NCBI GenBank assembly: GCA_018524725.1
Contig: JAEUWP010000024.1
Span: forward strand, 62,001-126,000
DNA from: Podaxis mareebaensis
Lineage: Eukaryota; Basidiomycota; Agaricomycetes; Agaricales; Agaricaceae
Length of the DNA stretch: 64,000 bases
Direction: 5' to 3'
Shown: positions 35,165 to 46,519 of the stretch, piece by piece
Layout: the number at the start of each line of letters is the position of its first letter
How positions within the stretch are numbered: position 1 is the stretch's first letter
Translations under genes and position numbers: made by a program
Notes under the pieces: generated by a model
Database searches by the model: none
What the model saw: only the letters and a program-made list of their open reading frames with translations
Told to the model about the DNA's origin: nothing

Positions 35165-37451
35165 TCAGCATTGGCTGGAGAAGCCGACTTGTCGTTGACC
35201 ACCGGGCTGGTCGGCATCTCCGAAGTTGGCCTTGTCAGGTCGGCCATGGTCGTGGTCAGGTTGATGGAGGACTTGACTGGACATGGTTGCCATCATGGCA
35301 CCTTCCGCGCCTGGACGATGCGTAGTTAGCCGGGTACTCTTGAGATCAGGCTCGACTGAGCCACAGTGCTTACCCTGAAGAGATTCAGCGATTTCCAGGA
35401 TGTCCACCACAAGACGTTCAATCAAGTCTTCAGTCAAGGTTTCACGGACTAGAGATGGGATGTGAGTGCGACTACAACCCAAGTTGGGATCTAAGTGGCA
35501 GCAGCACTAACCAACGACACGCAAAATCTCTACGTTTTCAGCACCCATGGGAGCCTAAGTAGCATGATAAGCTCAGAAAATTGCAAATAAAGAAACTGAT
35601 ATCACGCACGTTATAGTTGGGGACAATCCACCCCTTGGTCCTCAACAAGACCTGGAAAAAACGTCAGAAGAATATACCACCACCTAAAATTAATTCATTA
35701 CCTGAATCCAACGTTGCTGGACCCCAGGATTGGCCTTTTTGAATTCATCCGACAATCTGAAGGAGACAACAGGCAAACCCGGCTCATAGTGTTCAGGATT
35801 ATCAGTGTCGTCCGCAGCCTTTCCCGAGGAACGGCCCGTGGAAGATACTGGATGATGGATGTTGCTCAGAACCTGAGGATCCTGTTAGAAGTGTTACACG
35901 AAACACGGAGGTGCAACCATACAGTGAAGAAGGTGCTCTCGAGTGCGCGAGACAACATGCGAGCATTGCGCAGATCTTTGATGGCGATGCGCCTGTATCC
36001 TTCGAAACCGAGGTTTAAGAAGTTGTACATCTGAGCAATGACGGGCGCCGCCGGCTTGGAGAAGTTACTACCGGTCATCAGCGATAACCGAAGCCGGTAT
36101 GAACAAGATTACATACAGTGTGAACGAATATTCAGTACTCCCCAAGTAGTCTTCCATACGTTAGGTGGAGCTGCAAGTCAATAAGAGGACTAGATACTTA
36201 CGCAGTTCAAAGACAAGATCCTTGTGAAGGTAACTTTCATCTCGCCAGAGCACCCACCCAAGTCCAGCATAGACGAGGCCAAACTTGTGGCCAGAGGTGT
36301 TGATAGAAACGACTCGTTTGACGTCGAAGGACCACTTGAGGTGAGGATAAGCGAAAGGAGCAATGAAGCCACCAGATGCGGCGTCAACATGAATGGGAAT
36401 ATCAAGTCCGGTACGTGTTTGGAGGTCATCCACTGTCGGAACCAAGACGTCAGATGGTGGCACTGTAATGCAGAAAACCTCTTACACAAGTCGCTCATGA
36501 GTTGAACGTTTTCAAAGTGACCGGTGTATGTACTTCCTAGAATAACCATGACACCAATCGTGTTTTCGTCAATGAATTGTAGCGCGTCGTTGGGATCCAT
36601 GATGAACCCATTTTCGGCTTTGACTGGAACCAAGCGACATTCAACGTCGAAGTACCTGGCTCATAATCAGTTATAACACCTAAAAAGAAGATACTTTAAC
36701 TACCTTGCAAATTTCTCGAGTGCCACTTGAGCATTGGCGCCAAATACAATGTTTGGGTGGTAATGGTCCTTCCCAGCGGCCTTTCTGGCTTCTTGCCATC
36801 GCTTCTTCATGGCCAAGCCGCCAAGCATGATGGCCTCCGATGAGCCGGCGGTCGCCGTTCCAATGACCTTGGAATCTTTCGGCGCCTTCCAGAGGTCCGC
36901 GACTAAAGCAGATCGCCGATGATCAGTGGAACGCTCTTTATATTAAAGACGAATCGGAGGGGGACTCACTCATTGAGACGCAGCGATTGTGGATGATCGA
37001 AGCTGCGGGGTATTCTTCAAGATCAACTATATTCTTGTTGATATTCTCAAGAATCAACTTATTCGCTTCCTCAGGCATCCATGTGTGCACGAATCTGAGA
37101 GATTTTGGATCAATGTTCAGAGAGATGGCCTGATCGGAAGCGGCTCGCTTACGATGCCAAGTTCAAGAGGGGGTTGCCGTCGAGGGCCGTCTCATCGTGG
37201 AGAAGCTGATATGCCGACCTGGATGGAATACCATACTTTGGGATCGTATACTTCGATAATTCGGCGCTATCCTCGTCGCGCCTCCAAGAGGAGATCCTAG
37301 TGGGCGCATGACGTCTCGCATGATAGGCATGCTTTTTGTGCGGATGCTCTTTAGCTTTTGCGATAACCTCTTCCGCGTCAACTAGAAAGAGAGGGTGAGC
37401 CTACTCCAACAGAGATTATCTGTAGTACTTACTATGCCTAGAGAGAGACAT
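35165..37451 (-). CDS. GAD1: Glutamate decarboxylase
   Basis: PLP-dependent enzyme of the cytosol that turns glutamate into GABA and CO2, feeding the GABA shunt. The first exon MSLSRHS ends 14 codons in. Next exons give [54 protein letters not shown], then [20 protein letters not shown] (PLP phosphate site), [59 protein letters not shown] (Asp for the PLP ring) and [19 protein letters not shown] with the Schiff-base lysine in SGHKFG. C-terminal exons include [20 protein letters not shown], the [14 protein letters not shown] block, [18 protein letters not shown], and a tail ending GFSSQC before TGA at 35165-35167. All family hallmarks are present and the gene looks intact. Confidence 0.93.
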
Positions 37452-38210
37452 GGCTGAATGTGGGTGGGTGAGATAGGAAGTGCAGTTCCAAGAATCCGGT
37501 GGTGAGATATTTATGCTCCCCACAAGATAATTATGCCTCCATTTCTAGATCCAGAATTGATCTGAAGCGTATGCCCCCATCTCATTGATACCCCAATAGA
37601 TGCAAGAATCATGATGCCGCGAGGCAGTTGTCAACTAGGTGACGGTCCATTTCCGGGAAGCTCGTGACGACTTATAGCAAGATAATTGTGGGTGATTGCA
37701 TATTTTTAGAGCATGCGCGTCCAAGTTGCCAGAATAGATATAGGTCGGCGGTCAAATAGCACGTAATCGAGTTTTGGCCCCAGGTACTTGGAGATGAAAA
37801 AAAGAAATTAAGGAGGAGATCCAGCACCGCTCTTGCTGGATCTGTCGAACAAGTTGATCACGAGGCCAAATATATTCTTAACTAATCGCTTCCCACGTGT
37901 GCTACAGGAGTGAATAAAAAGAAAACGAGCTAAAATCTGATTTGACTGCGGTTCCTCGTCCTGAGACGCTTATCGATGTAAGTTCTAAGGTTGAGAGACA
38001 TCATTAGCAGGGACTTCGTCATATATGTTGTCATGTCCAAAGACTTATAAGGAAAAACGCCTCGTGGGCCTGACCTCGCAAGACTGCCTATCTCGCTCCA
38101 TCTTACCCTCGGCCATGAACACTCATTACAAAAACGGTACTAAATGTCTTTTACGATAAACAGCACGAATCATTAATCATTAAACCTTGGATAATCAACC
38201 CGGCTCCTCT
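37452..38210. other. Intergenic region, no gene seen
   Basis: About 0.76 kb holding the promoter of the glutamate decarboxylase gene (leftward) and the 3' flank of the next minus-strand gene. No further coding or repeat signal was recognised. Confidence 0.4.
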
Positions 38211-38726
38211 CTAAATAGGATCATCATCCAAAATTATAGTCGGTTCCTCCGAAATCCTCCTCATGATGCGGTCATAAGGGAGGTCGGGTAAAGGATCTTC
38301 TTCCCTCAACTGTTCTACACGTCTCAGCTCCTTCGCTTCTGCCACCTCGTCGATCAACTCCGTTGCGTCGGAACCGACATCTGTGTCCCACCCATTCCGT
38401 CCTAACTCATGCCCGCGAGGACTCGCCGAGTCGGCGGACGTCCCATAGGAGGAATCCTTAGATATTGACTCTTCGGAATCATAGTCAAAATAAGCACAAG
38501 CAGCCACCCGTCGCCTTTCATCCTTCGGCATGAACCTCCCGTTCCTATCTTCCTGCCCTCCCTTCCACAGTGATAATGGTGCTGCATCCTCAGGATAAAA
38601 CCATTTTGTGTGTGTCCCCTTTCCTGTCAAGGACGGCATGGTGAGGCGATAAACACCGTCTTCTTCGAACTCGATGTTGTCGACGGTGATATTGAGTGTT
38701 TGAACGGTCAATCGCATCGTGTGCAT
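38211..38726 (-). CDS. Small polar protein, third member of the unrecognised family
   Basis: Single exon of 171 residues from MHTMRLTVQTLNITVDNIEF to SEEPTIILDDDPI, with its stop at 38211. A TATAAATG box (minus strand, near 38815) lies about 90 bp before this ATG. That favours it over the far upstream ATG at 39107 of the same open frame. Near residues 25-48 it has YRLTMPSLTGKGTHTKWFYP, which mirrors MTTRSATGQGIHKRWVYP in the duplicated genes at 15041 and 23229. It then turns Ser/Asp/Glu-rich and ends differently. No known domain. The shared TGxGxHxxWxYP box suggests a common family; function unknown. Confidence 0.65.
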   Translation of the reverse strand: MHTMRLTVQTLNITVDNIEFEEDGVYRLTMPSLTGKGTHTKWFYPEDAAPLSLWKGGQEDRNGRFMPKDERRRVAACAYFDYDSEESISKDSSYGTSADSASPRGHELGRNGWDTDVGSDATELIDEVAEAKELRRVEQLREEDPLPDLPYDRIMRRISEEPTIILDDDPI

Positions 38727-40241
38727 TACGAAAATGGTGGGTGAAGCGAGTGAACGATGAAAGGGTGAAATGGATGGTTTGAGTATAGTGTCTGGATTGT
38801 TCTTGTCGCTGCCATTTATACGGCTACCCAGTAGCAGAGTGCTTGTGCATTTGTTCCGACCGTCAGTGGCTTGGGCGACCTCAGGTAATGTGGTCGACTG
38901 CCCCCAAAAGAAAGTTGTCAATGTCACTCGAGAGCTGGCCAGCATAGCTGGTGGATCCAAGCGGCGTCTGCCAATGCTATGTGTTAGTCGTGCACAAGGG
39001 CTGATTGAAGCCCCGCAAGGATTATCGATTATCTTGGGCCTAAGCGCAAGTTCATTAACGATGGTCAACCGGTCGCCACAGGCCCTGAGTTCATAGTTAC
39101 TTCCCAACTACAACTCGCTTCGAAACACTGCAGACCACACCCAGAGTCTCTATATCAGCGGTCACCCAACTTGTTCTGCCATGTCTTCTTGGTTATGTAC
39201 ATCTCATCTTACAGCGTGCCTCACCTCTGGGATAGGTATTACATCACCGGGTCCCGCCTATCTTGCCGCCTGGTCACACGCCTTCCGACAAAGGGAAACC
39301 CTCGCCCAACGCTTTAATTGTGTCACATAGTCATAGCCATTTGACCAATACTACTTGTCCATACCTGTGGGCTCGTCCTGACAAAAGCGTAAACCCCACT
39401 TTGCGAGAAATGCACTGTCACTGTGTTCCTATGGAATATCGTTTGTTATGTGCCTTGACTAGCATTTTCTCGTCGTTCACATTCGGGCACGTCGGAGCGT
39501 TCTTGTGTGAGCGGGGATTACAACTAGATGATGGTTTCAGTGAGCCTTTGAGCGTCGAACTTTAATGACCAAAGAGAATATCAGGAAGCAGGGGTTCGTA
39601 TAATTATCTCAAATGTGTCAATCTGTTTGAACAGGTTCCGTGTCCCGAATGGAGGAAGGATCAATGCGATCAAGACTTGGCGAGCGCTCAACACGTGTTG
39701 GCTGTGCCTGTGAAAATCAACCCTTGTGGTTTCTCACGAAATGATAAATCCCTCTCGACAACAACCTGCCAAAGAGCCTCGAATCCATCGCCATGGCAGC
39801 CGAGGCCCGGAATGCAAAATCCATGAATGCAATGCTTCCGACTAGGAGAAGTAGTGGGGGGATGGGACTCCAGAAGTCGCGCTCATAGCGCGTCAATCAG
39901 AGTGCCAAGCGGGGAACAAGAACAGAAAGAAGGATCACTGCAATCTACACGCTTGTTGTGACTTCCAGGGTTTGTCGTGAAACGGGTAATCCCTCATCAC
40001 GTTCCCAGCACGATGCCAGCGCAATTGTATAAGATCCACCCTGATGCAAACGCCTGATGGGTTCCGGGATTGAGCATAAAACTTACACAATCTTCTTTCC
40101 TTCTTTCTCTTACAAGGTCATCCTCCCTATTGTCGCACCAGTTGTGACGCACCGGACTCCCCCTGCTCTTGCTCCGCAAGTGTTCCTTCAGAGACGACGT
40201 GAAGCCACTGAGTCTTCCATCAGCCTCCCAGAAAGCTCGGC
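38727..40241. other. Intergenic region, no supported gene
   Basis: About 1.5 kb between divergent genes. It should contain both promoters. A 100-codon open frame at 39263-39565 has no motif and no supporting neighbour exon. Nothing repeated or RNA-like was recognised. Confidence 0.4.
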
Positions 40242-42440
40242 ATGGTCGCCCAAAACCCACTCTTTCGAGGACGCTGGACCTTGAAGAGATTCCAGGCAAC
40301 GGTCATTAACGACATATGGCCGGAGGTTCTGTTCTTTACGCTCATTGCCGTCAGTATGTACTAGAACGCTTCCCCAGTCTGGCGACAGCTTATCCCCCTC
40401 TTAGTGGTTGTTCTGGTCTCAACCCAGACCGATGTCAACCTTGGCATTAACTCGCAACTCTTGACCGTGCTTGGTACGGTCCTCGGTCTAGTCATTTCTT
40501 TTCGGACTTCCTCGGCCTACGAAAGGTATGGTCGCACGTCTTGTGGCTCTTCTTGAGGTTGCATCTTCTGATCGTATTTTTGGTTAATCCTCATTGTCAG
40601 GTATCAAGATGGTCGCAAGATGTGGACTAATATTGGGACAGCCTCGAGGAATTTGGCGCAGATGGTGCGTTTGTGGCTCAGTTTGTTGGGACCATAAAAT
40701 TGATTGCTGCGTCATAGCTATGGATTCATGTCCCAGCCGACAGGAGCGACAAGCCTGCTCTTAAGGAACAGACCACTCTCGAAGCTACTATCGAGAAGAA
40801 GACGATGATCAACCTGGTGTGTACGCTTGCTTTCCTCACCGGAACATCTTGTGAACGGCGAATCAATGCAAATTTTACTTTTATTTATAGATTCAAGCCT
40901 TCTCTGTATCTGTAAAGGTTCGCCATCATTTCATCTTTGATGGAACCAAGAGTAAAGTGATAACACTACTATAGCACTTTCTCCGTGATGAGCCAGGCGT
41001 ATACTATGAGGATCTCTATCCTCTGATCTGCTTCCTACCTCGCTACGCAAACCCGCACATTCCTCATGAAAAACTCCCTCTTTGGCATACTCATGAGGGC
41101 TTCGAGGAACTTCCTAAGGAGCCTAAGGAGCGGAGCGAAACACCTCAAGCTGCTGAAGAGAAATATGATGGAAAATCCGTGCAAAGCTGGTTCAAGTCTT
41201 CCCGAGGTCGCCGATCTCGGCGCAACTCTTTTGATCCTGAGCGCGCTTTGCCTCGAGTTGAGAGTGAGCAACCTCTGAAGCCGGCCAGGAATCCTCCGGA
41301 GAGTACTATCGCCGACTACGTCCCTCTTTTCAGGTTTTTCAAGTGGATCGCACGGGTTATCATGCGTCGTGCCAAGTCCAAGTCGGAAGTCAAGGAGGCA
41401 AGGCGGCGTTTGAGGAAACGGGGCTATGGCATTGAATTGGTTGAGAGTAACGTGCCACTCGAGATCATCCTCGTGTTGTCAAAGTGAGCATGCTCTAACC
41501 CTGTCTTATGACCGAATACCGAAGTACTGATGATCGGCTTCAGCTACACTGCCTGTAAGTTTACGCCATCTACCCAGCACCTTGCCAGGTAATAACGTTG
41601 AATGTATAGATCTCATGAAGCACGGCCTCCTCCAGCCTGCTATTGCCACCGGAGTCACAAACAACCTGACGATTCTCCAGGACACTCTGGCCAACTTGGA
41701 GCGTATCTGTAACACTCCTTTGCCTTTTGCCTATCAAGCCCACCTGAGGATGTCCCTCTGGTACGTTATGAACTCTAGTTAAATGTGTAAAATGTTTAAT
41801 ATGATGACGTTCAGGCTCTATCTTCTTTTCCTTCCTGTATGCTCCTTTTTCCCTTGATATCGGGATCATTCTAATAGTTTCTCCTAGTTCCAAGTCTACC
41901 CTAACTTCAAATGGCTGACTATCCCCGGTACTGCCTTTGCATCGTTCCTTCTCCTTGGTTTCCTTGAAATTGGTCAAGAAATGTAAGTTTTTCCGCCTTA
42001 TCCAGACCACACTATGCTGATTGTGAGCCAGTGAGAATCCGTTCAACTACGATCTCAACGATCTTGACCTCGATCACTTCTGCCTCTCCCTCCAACGCGA
42101 GTTGCATGAAATCACTGCTGTACGTAGCTCGGCCCCCACGATCCGTGCCACAGGTTCTCAAACTCCATTGTAGCATCATAACCCGAGTCCTTCCGAGTTT
42201 TTGTTCACCAATCTGTAAGCATCTCCTCATTATCTTGATCAATTGATTTAGTCTCTGACCTCCATGGGCGCAGCAATCAACCCTTCGCCCCCGCTGATCG
42301 TCGTGGAGCAGACGAACTCCTACAACTCGGCGCTGAATACCGCCACCCTGACAACAAGAGTGATGCTGGGATGCAGAGTATCAGGCGCACACTTGTCGGC
42401 TCCTGGAGAGAAGTCGACCTTGTTACCCGACACATCTAAA
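40242..42440 (+). CDS. Bestrophin-family (UPF0187) chloride-channel-like protein
   Basis: Membrane protein of the bestrophin / RFP-TM family, anion channels in animals and plants. The start is at MVAQNPLFRGRWTLKRFQAT. Exons follow with VVLVSTQTDVNLGINSQLLT, GTVLGLVISFRTSSAYERYQ and DGRKMWTNIGTASRNLAQM; the RTSSAYERYxDGRKxW block is the family signature. Then come LIQAFSVSVKHFLRDEPGVY, a polar insert with Ser/Arg runs, GLLQPAIATGVTNNLTILQD, CNTPLPFAYQAHLRMSLWLY, FLEIGQEIENPFNYDLNDLD and LDHFCLSLQRELHEITAH, ending DLVTRHI and TAA at 42438-42440. The IGQEIENPFNYDxNDL block matches the calcium-clasp region of animal bestrophins. The introns are short and canonical. The gene looks complete; fungal function unproven. 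Confidence 0.88.
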
Positions 42441-43439
42441 TAGCTTCGTGGCCTATCAACAGGTTGGAGGTGCATGTTGCTCTGCTCATTTCAGGTTCAC
42501 GTGTTCATTTGTTATGTCCTTTACGGCTTCAATCGGACAATACTCTATCTTTCTGGCCAGTCTTGAAGGACAGAGGGTAGTATCTTCATCGATTCATAAT
42601 GTTTCGTCATCTATATCGCATTGTTTTCTTGTTCAAGGGTCTCCTAATTATTTAGAGCCTTTGTCATAGTTCTGTCAAAGGGTCTGCTGAAGGGGTACAT
42701 GCTTTCCGAATACTAGCAATACATCTATACTTGTCAATCATTGCATGGAGATTTCGTGGCGGTGGTGGCGCCCAGTCAAGCATGGGAAAAAGATCGTAGT
42801 TTCAAGTGGGTCGATCTTCAATTCATCTTGGCTGAATCAGCGACAAGGTGGTTCCCGAAAAGTTAGACTCAAAGAAGCTTTCCTGTGAAGTGGATCCTAG
42901 CCGACACCAAGCACACTCGATGCGCTGACAGAAATAGATGGCAGCCCTCGACTTGATCGCTCTCACGCTATGACACTGGTATCAATTAAGAAACTGGAAG
43001 AGGAACGTCTGAGCTGGTCTGTTTCTCTGCTAGTCGTAAGCTTAGCCATGTCAGATAATTTAGGTTTAGGTTGGCAACGGGTGTCCCAGTAGCTATGGAA
43101 GTAGGACATCCTGCTCGATTCTTTTGCCTGATCGTCAATGAGCATTGAGCGCCCATTACCAGGACCCATAATCGTCCTCACTCTGAGGACACTTCGCCAG
43201 GTTTGTAGCTGTATAAAGACGGAGTTGAACTTCTCAAACGAACACCTCACTTGGCAATAGTCCCATCTCCTCTGTCCTGAAACTCTATTGATATAATATT
43301 TCCACTGTTTCCCAGCTCGTTGGGACGGGTCCGCCAATGTAAATCTCCAAGGGAAAAGCCTAGGGCCCCGAGCTTACAGCCAGCCAGGCTTGTCCTTTAT
43401 ATTGCGGGTACCTAGAGTCGGAGAAGGATTCCTTGTACC
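42441..43439. other. Intergenic region, no supported gene
   Basis: About 1 kb between the bestrophin gene and the GST cluster. A 124-codon minus-strand open frame (42963-43337) has no family resemblance and is not called. The right end leads into the GST relic. Confidence 0.4.
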
Positions 43440-44033
43440 TCACTGGCAGCTCCTTCGCATTTCAGATGGCGATGGATTTGTCTTGTATAAAGGCTACGAT
43501 ATCAACCGCTATCTGGAGGCGAAATACCTTAACCAAGGAGCCAGGCTCATCCCTAAGTTACCTGCCTCGAGCAGTGAGCTCTCTCTGAGCAAATCGCCTA
43601 CATCGAAACATCCAGTCTGACTATTACGGCGCTTCCCTCGTCTTCGATGTCTTCTTCAAAACGTGGGTTCTGTTAGTAAAATCGAGCATTTGATAGGGCG
43701 AACGACTGGGATTTCCAGGCTCTCTGGAGAAAAAGATGACCCAAAGAAGGTCAACGAGCTGACAAAAGTTCTTATAGATTCTCTCAAGGCAAAAATATCT
43801 CGCTAGTGATGCATGTTTTATCTTGCCAGTACTCTGACTGGCGTCATAATTTCGTTAATTGTCTTTGGTAGAAGTTTACACTGGAGGACCTCTCCCACCT
43901 CCTGGCTGCGCTCCGTCGCAGGCATCAAGGAAGGCCGATGTTGCACCGTAGTTTAACGAACTCGCTAGTCGCGACTCTTGTAAAAAGCTACAAGGAGGAT
44001 TGGAGAGCACTATTTGATATGCTCAACTATTAG
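43440..44033 (+). pseudogene. Glutathione S-transferase relic
   Basis: After an acceptor-like CATTTCAG the sequence reads DGDGFVLYKGYDINRYLEAK then YLNQGARLIPKL, collinear with DDDGFILYESRAICRYLDEK in the next gene. The ESR glutathione-binding residues have become KGY. Further on come EQIAYIETSS (frameshifted), EKDDPKKVNELTKVLIDSLK followed by stops, and LEDLSHLLAALRR. The N-terminal thioredoxin-fold half is missing. It is an old, decayed member of the GST cluster, in the same orientation as the intact genes. Confidence 0.7.
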
Positions 44034-44338
44034 AGAATGTGCAGTATCCGTCGTCTTGGCGCTTTGTAGCATAAAGAGAATACCTTGCTAATTTCGAGAG
44101 TTGGGTGCGAACCATCCTCATATTCGCCAACACAAGATCAAAATTAGATATTCGGAGTGGAACTTTGGTCTTTTCTGTCCTACAAGGATTCTCTCTTCGA
44201 TAGTTCTCGCGTTTGTGTTCTCTTACCTCGTTATGGTAGAGCTACAGATAGATAGGTATAAGAGGAGGTCATGGCTGCCGAGATGCCCAAGAATCCTTGT
44301 CCCTCACCTCACCTGAGCGTAGTTCACCAACTCTAACC

Positions 44339-45176
44339 ATGGTTCTCAAACTATACGGGGTCCCAATGTCTGGCAGCGTCACGCGCGTTGGCGTTGTCCT
44401 TCACGAGAAGAAGATACCTTTCGAGCTCGTTACCGTTGACTTTGCCCGGGGGGAGCATAAGTCTCCCGAGTTTATGGCCAAGCAGCCATTCGGACAGATT
44501 CCCTTTATCGTGAGTGCCGCATGCTTAGGGGGGAAATAGGACCTGTAACTGAGTGAAGCACTTGTAAAGGACGATGACGGCTTCATTCTATACGAAAGCA
44601 GGGCGATCTGTCGTTATCTCGACGAGAAGTATCCCAACCAGGGAACTAAACTCATCCCCACTGATGTTCAGAAGCGCGCTCTATTTGAACAGGCGGCTTC
44701 CATTGAGACGTCGAACTTTGATCCCTATGTTACACCTATCGTTATTGAGGGAATCCTCAAGAAGTGAGTGCCCGCCCAAGACGCTCATTCAGTTGTCCGT
44801 CTCTGACCACGACTGGCTGCAGAATGAGAAATCAGGAGCCTGACACGGTTAAGCTTGAACAAGCCAAGGCCACCCTCGCAGCAAAGCTCGATGTCTACGA
44901 GCAGATTCTAGCCAAGCAGAAATATCTCGCAGGTGATGTGAGTGGTACTAGCCTTCGGTTGCTGCTTTACCGTTATCTGACGTTTGTACGTTTACAAACC
45001 ACCCCGGATAGGAGCTTACTCTGGCCGACCTTTTCCACCTTTCCCTTGGCAGTCTTCTCCCCAGAGCAGGATGTGATGCCATCCAGGAGAGGCCCCATGT
45101 TGCGAGGTGGTTCAATGAGTTAATAAACCGCCCTTCTTGGCAAGCTGTAAAGGATGGTGTAAAGAGTACTGTTTGA
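44339..45176 (+). CDS. Glutathione S-transferase (phi-like) 1
   Basis: Cytosolic enzyme joining glutathione to electrophiles. The ATG at 44339 opens VLKLYGVPMSGSVTRVGVVL, then EKKIPFELVTVDFARGEHKS and KQPFGQIPFI (cis-Pro loop). The second exon is DDDGFILYESRAICRYLDEK then YPNQGTKLIPTD; ES-R is the gamma-Glu binding pair. The third exon includes MRNQEPDTVKLEQAKATLAA, and the last ELTLADLFHLSLGSLLP, ERPHVARWFNELINRPSWQA and VKDGVKSTV with TGA at 45174-45176. Order and spacing match phi-type fungal/plant GSTs of about 215 residues. An upstream in-frame ATG at 44297 is less likely because the duplicate gene starts at the MVLKLYG equivalent. Confidence 0.9.
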
Positions 45177-45591
45177 CAAGGCACGTCAAAGATGTGATTG
45201 TCATACGCGTTTCGTAGTGGATGCTTCTGTATAGATTGTTAATGAATATGGCAAATGTGATTCGAGGATAACGTGACCCGCATCCGCGGCCGGCTTCCCC
45301 ATGTTCTGTCAGCCTATTTTGGCTGACGTACTCGATATTGCATCAGCGGCTGCAACCAAGCCTCCCCGAGGTAACTGTAGTGGGTTGGTCATATGAGATG
45401 GTTAGTAAGCTCTTTCCGGATGATGCTAGTAAGCTAGATACCTACCCCCGTTCCCAGTGGGGTCCACAAAAATAGAATGGCGAGCTTGTTTGATTTCCAT
45501 CAGATAGTGTTCATTCGCTGGTGTCAAGGTACAGAAAGGTATAAAAGCTAGGTATCAGAACAGAGCATGCCCCAGAAACCTCTCATACACT

Positions 45592-45684
45592 CATCGCATT
45601 TCTGATCGACCCATCGCATTTCTGATCGACCCATCGCATTTCTGATCGACCCATCGCATTTCTGATCGACCCATCGCATTTCTC
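45592..45684. repeat. 20-bp minisatellite just before GST 2 start
   Basis: Four and a half perfect head-to-tail copies of CATCGCATTTCTGATCGACC span 45592-45684. The last copy breaks into TCTCAGCCAAC eight bases before the ATG of GST 2. The array lies in the expected 5' untranslated region. Copy number could vary between strains and alter expression; that is inference. Confidence 0.95.
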
Positions 45685-45691
45685 AGCCAAC

Positions 45692-46519
45692 ATGGTTCTC
45701 AAGCTTTACGGGATGTATCTCTCTACCTGCACGAAGCGTGTGGGCACCGTTCTTCAAGAGAAAAATATCCCCTTTGAATTTCATAACGTCGATCTGTCCA
45801 AGGGCGAACACAAAGCTGCTGAGTTCATAGCTAAACAACCTTTCGGACAAGTACCTTATATCGTGAGTGTTCAGAAGCTATGAACACAAAGCGTAGTTTA
45901 ATCCGAAGTTCCCTTTTTAACGCAGGATGATGATGGCTTCATCCTCTACGAAAGTCGCGCAATTTGCCGCTACCTCGAGGAGAAGTATCCCAACCAGGGA
46001 ACAAAGCTTATTCCTAGTGATAGCAAGAAACGCGCGTTGTTCGAACAGGCGGCTTCGACCGAAACATCTAACTTTGATGCTTTCGCCGCAGCCATTGTAG
46101 CTGAGGTTGTGTTCAAGCCGTAAGTCACTCCTAATTGACTCGTTGCTTTTGGTTAACTAAGCCAGCCCCATTCAGGCGCTATGGGGGTGGACAACCCGAT
46201 CCAGTTAAGGTCAAGGAATTGACTGAGAAGCTTGCTGCAAAGCTCGACGTTTACGACCAAATTTTGTCGAAGCAGAAGTACCTCGCTGGTAATGTAAGTT
46301 CTCTCGACTCCGTTCACTGTGGCTTCGGCGCTGATGCATGCTTCAAATCGATAGGAGGTGACCTTGGCAGATCTCTTCCATCTTCCCTATGGAAGCATGC
46401 TCCCTGTTGCCGGAGTCAATCTCATTCAGGAGAGGCCTAACGTTGCGAGATGGTTCAATGAGCTTACGAACCGTCCATCTTGGCAAGCCGTGAAGGATGG
46501 CGTGAAAAGTACTGCTTAG
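45692..46519 (+). CDS. Glutathione S-transferase (phi-like) 2
   Basis: Tandem paralogue of GST 1. The start MVLKLYGMYLSTCTKRVGTV has the conserved STCTKRV of phi-like enzymes (Ser as candidate catalytic residue), followed by EKNIPFEFHNVDLSKGEHKA and KQPFGQVPYI. Exon 2 is DDDGFILYESRAICRYLEEK then YPNQGTKLIPSD, followed by EQAASTETSNFDAFAAAIVA. Later exons give DPVKVKELTEKLAAKLDVYD and, near the end, RPNVARWFNELTNRPSWQAV and KDGVKSTA, with TAG at 46517-46519. The introns fall at the same places as in GST 1. Its 3' third, plus the following 700 bp, is repeated at 49921-51140. The leader contains a 20-bp minisatellite. Confidence 0.9.

Noticed and set aside
38727..39107. N-terminal extension of the minus-strand gene at 38211 up to ATG 39107
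   Set aside because: A TATAAATG box lies between, about 90 bp before the ATG at 38726, and the extension has no family similarity.
39263..39565. 100-codon plus-strand open frame
   Set aside because: No family resemblance and no splice continuation; composition is not convincing.
42963..43337. 124-codon minus-strand open frame
   Set aside because: No motif, no neighbouring exon, no promoter signal; it sits in intergenic sequence next to a GST relic.
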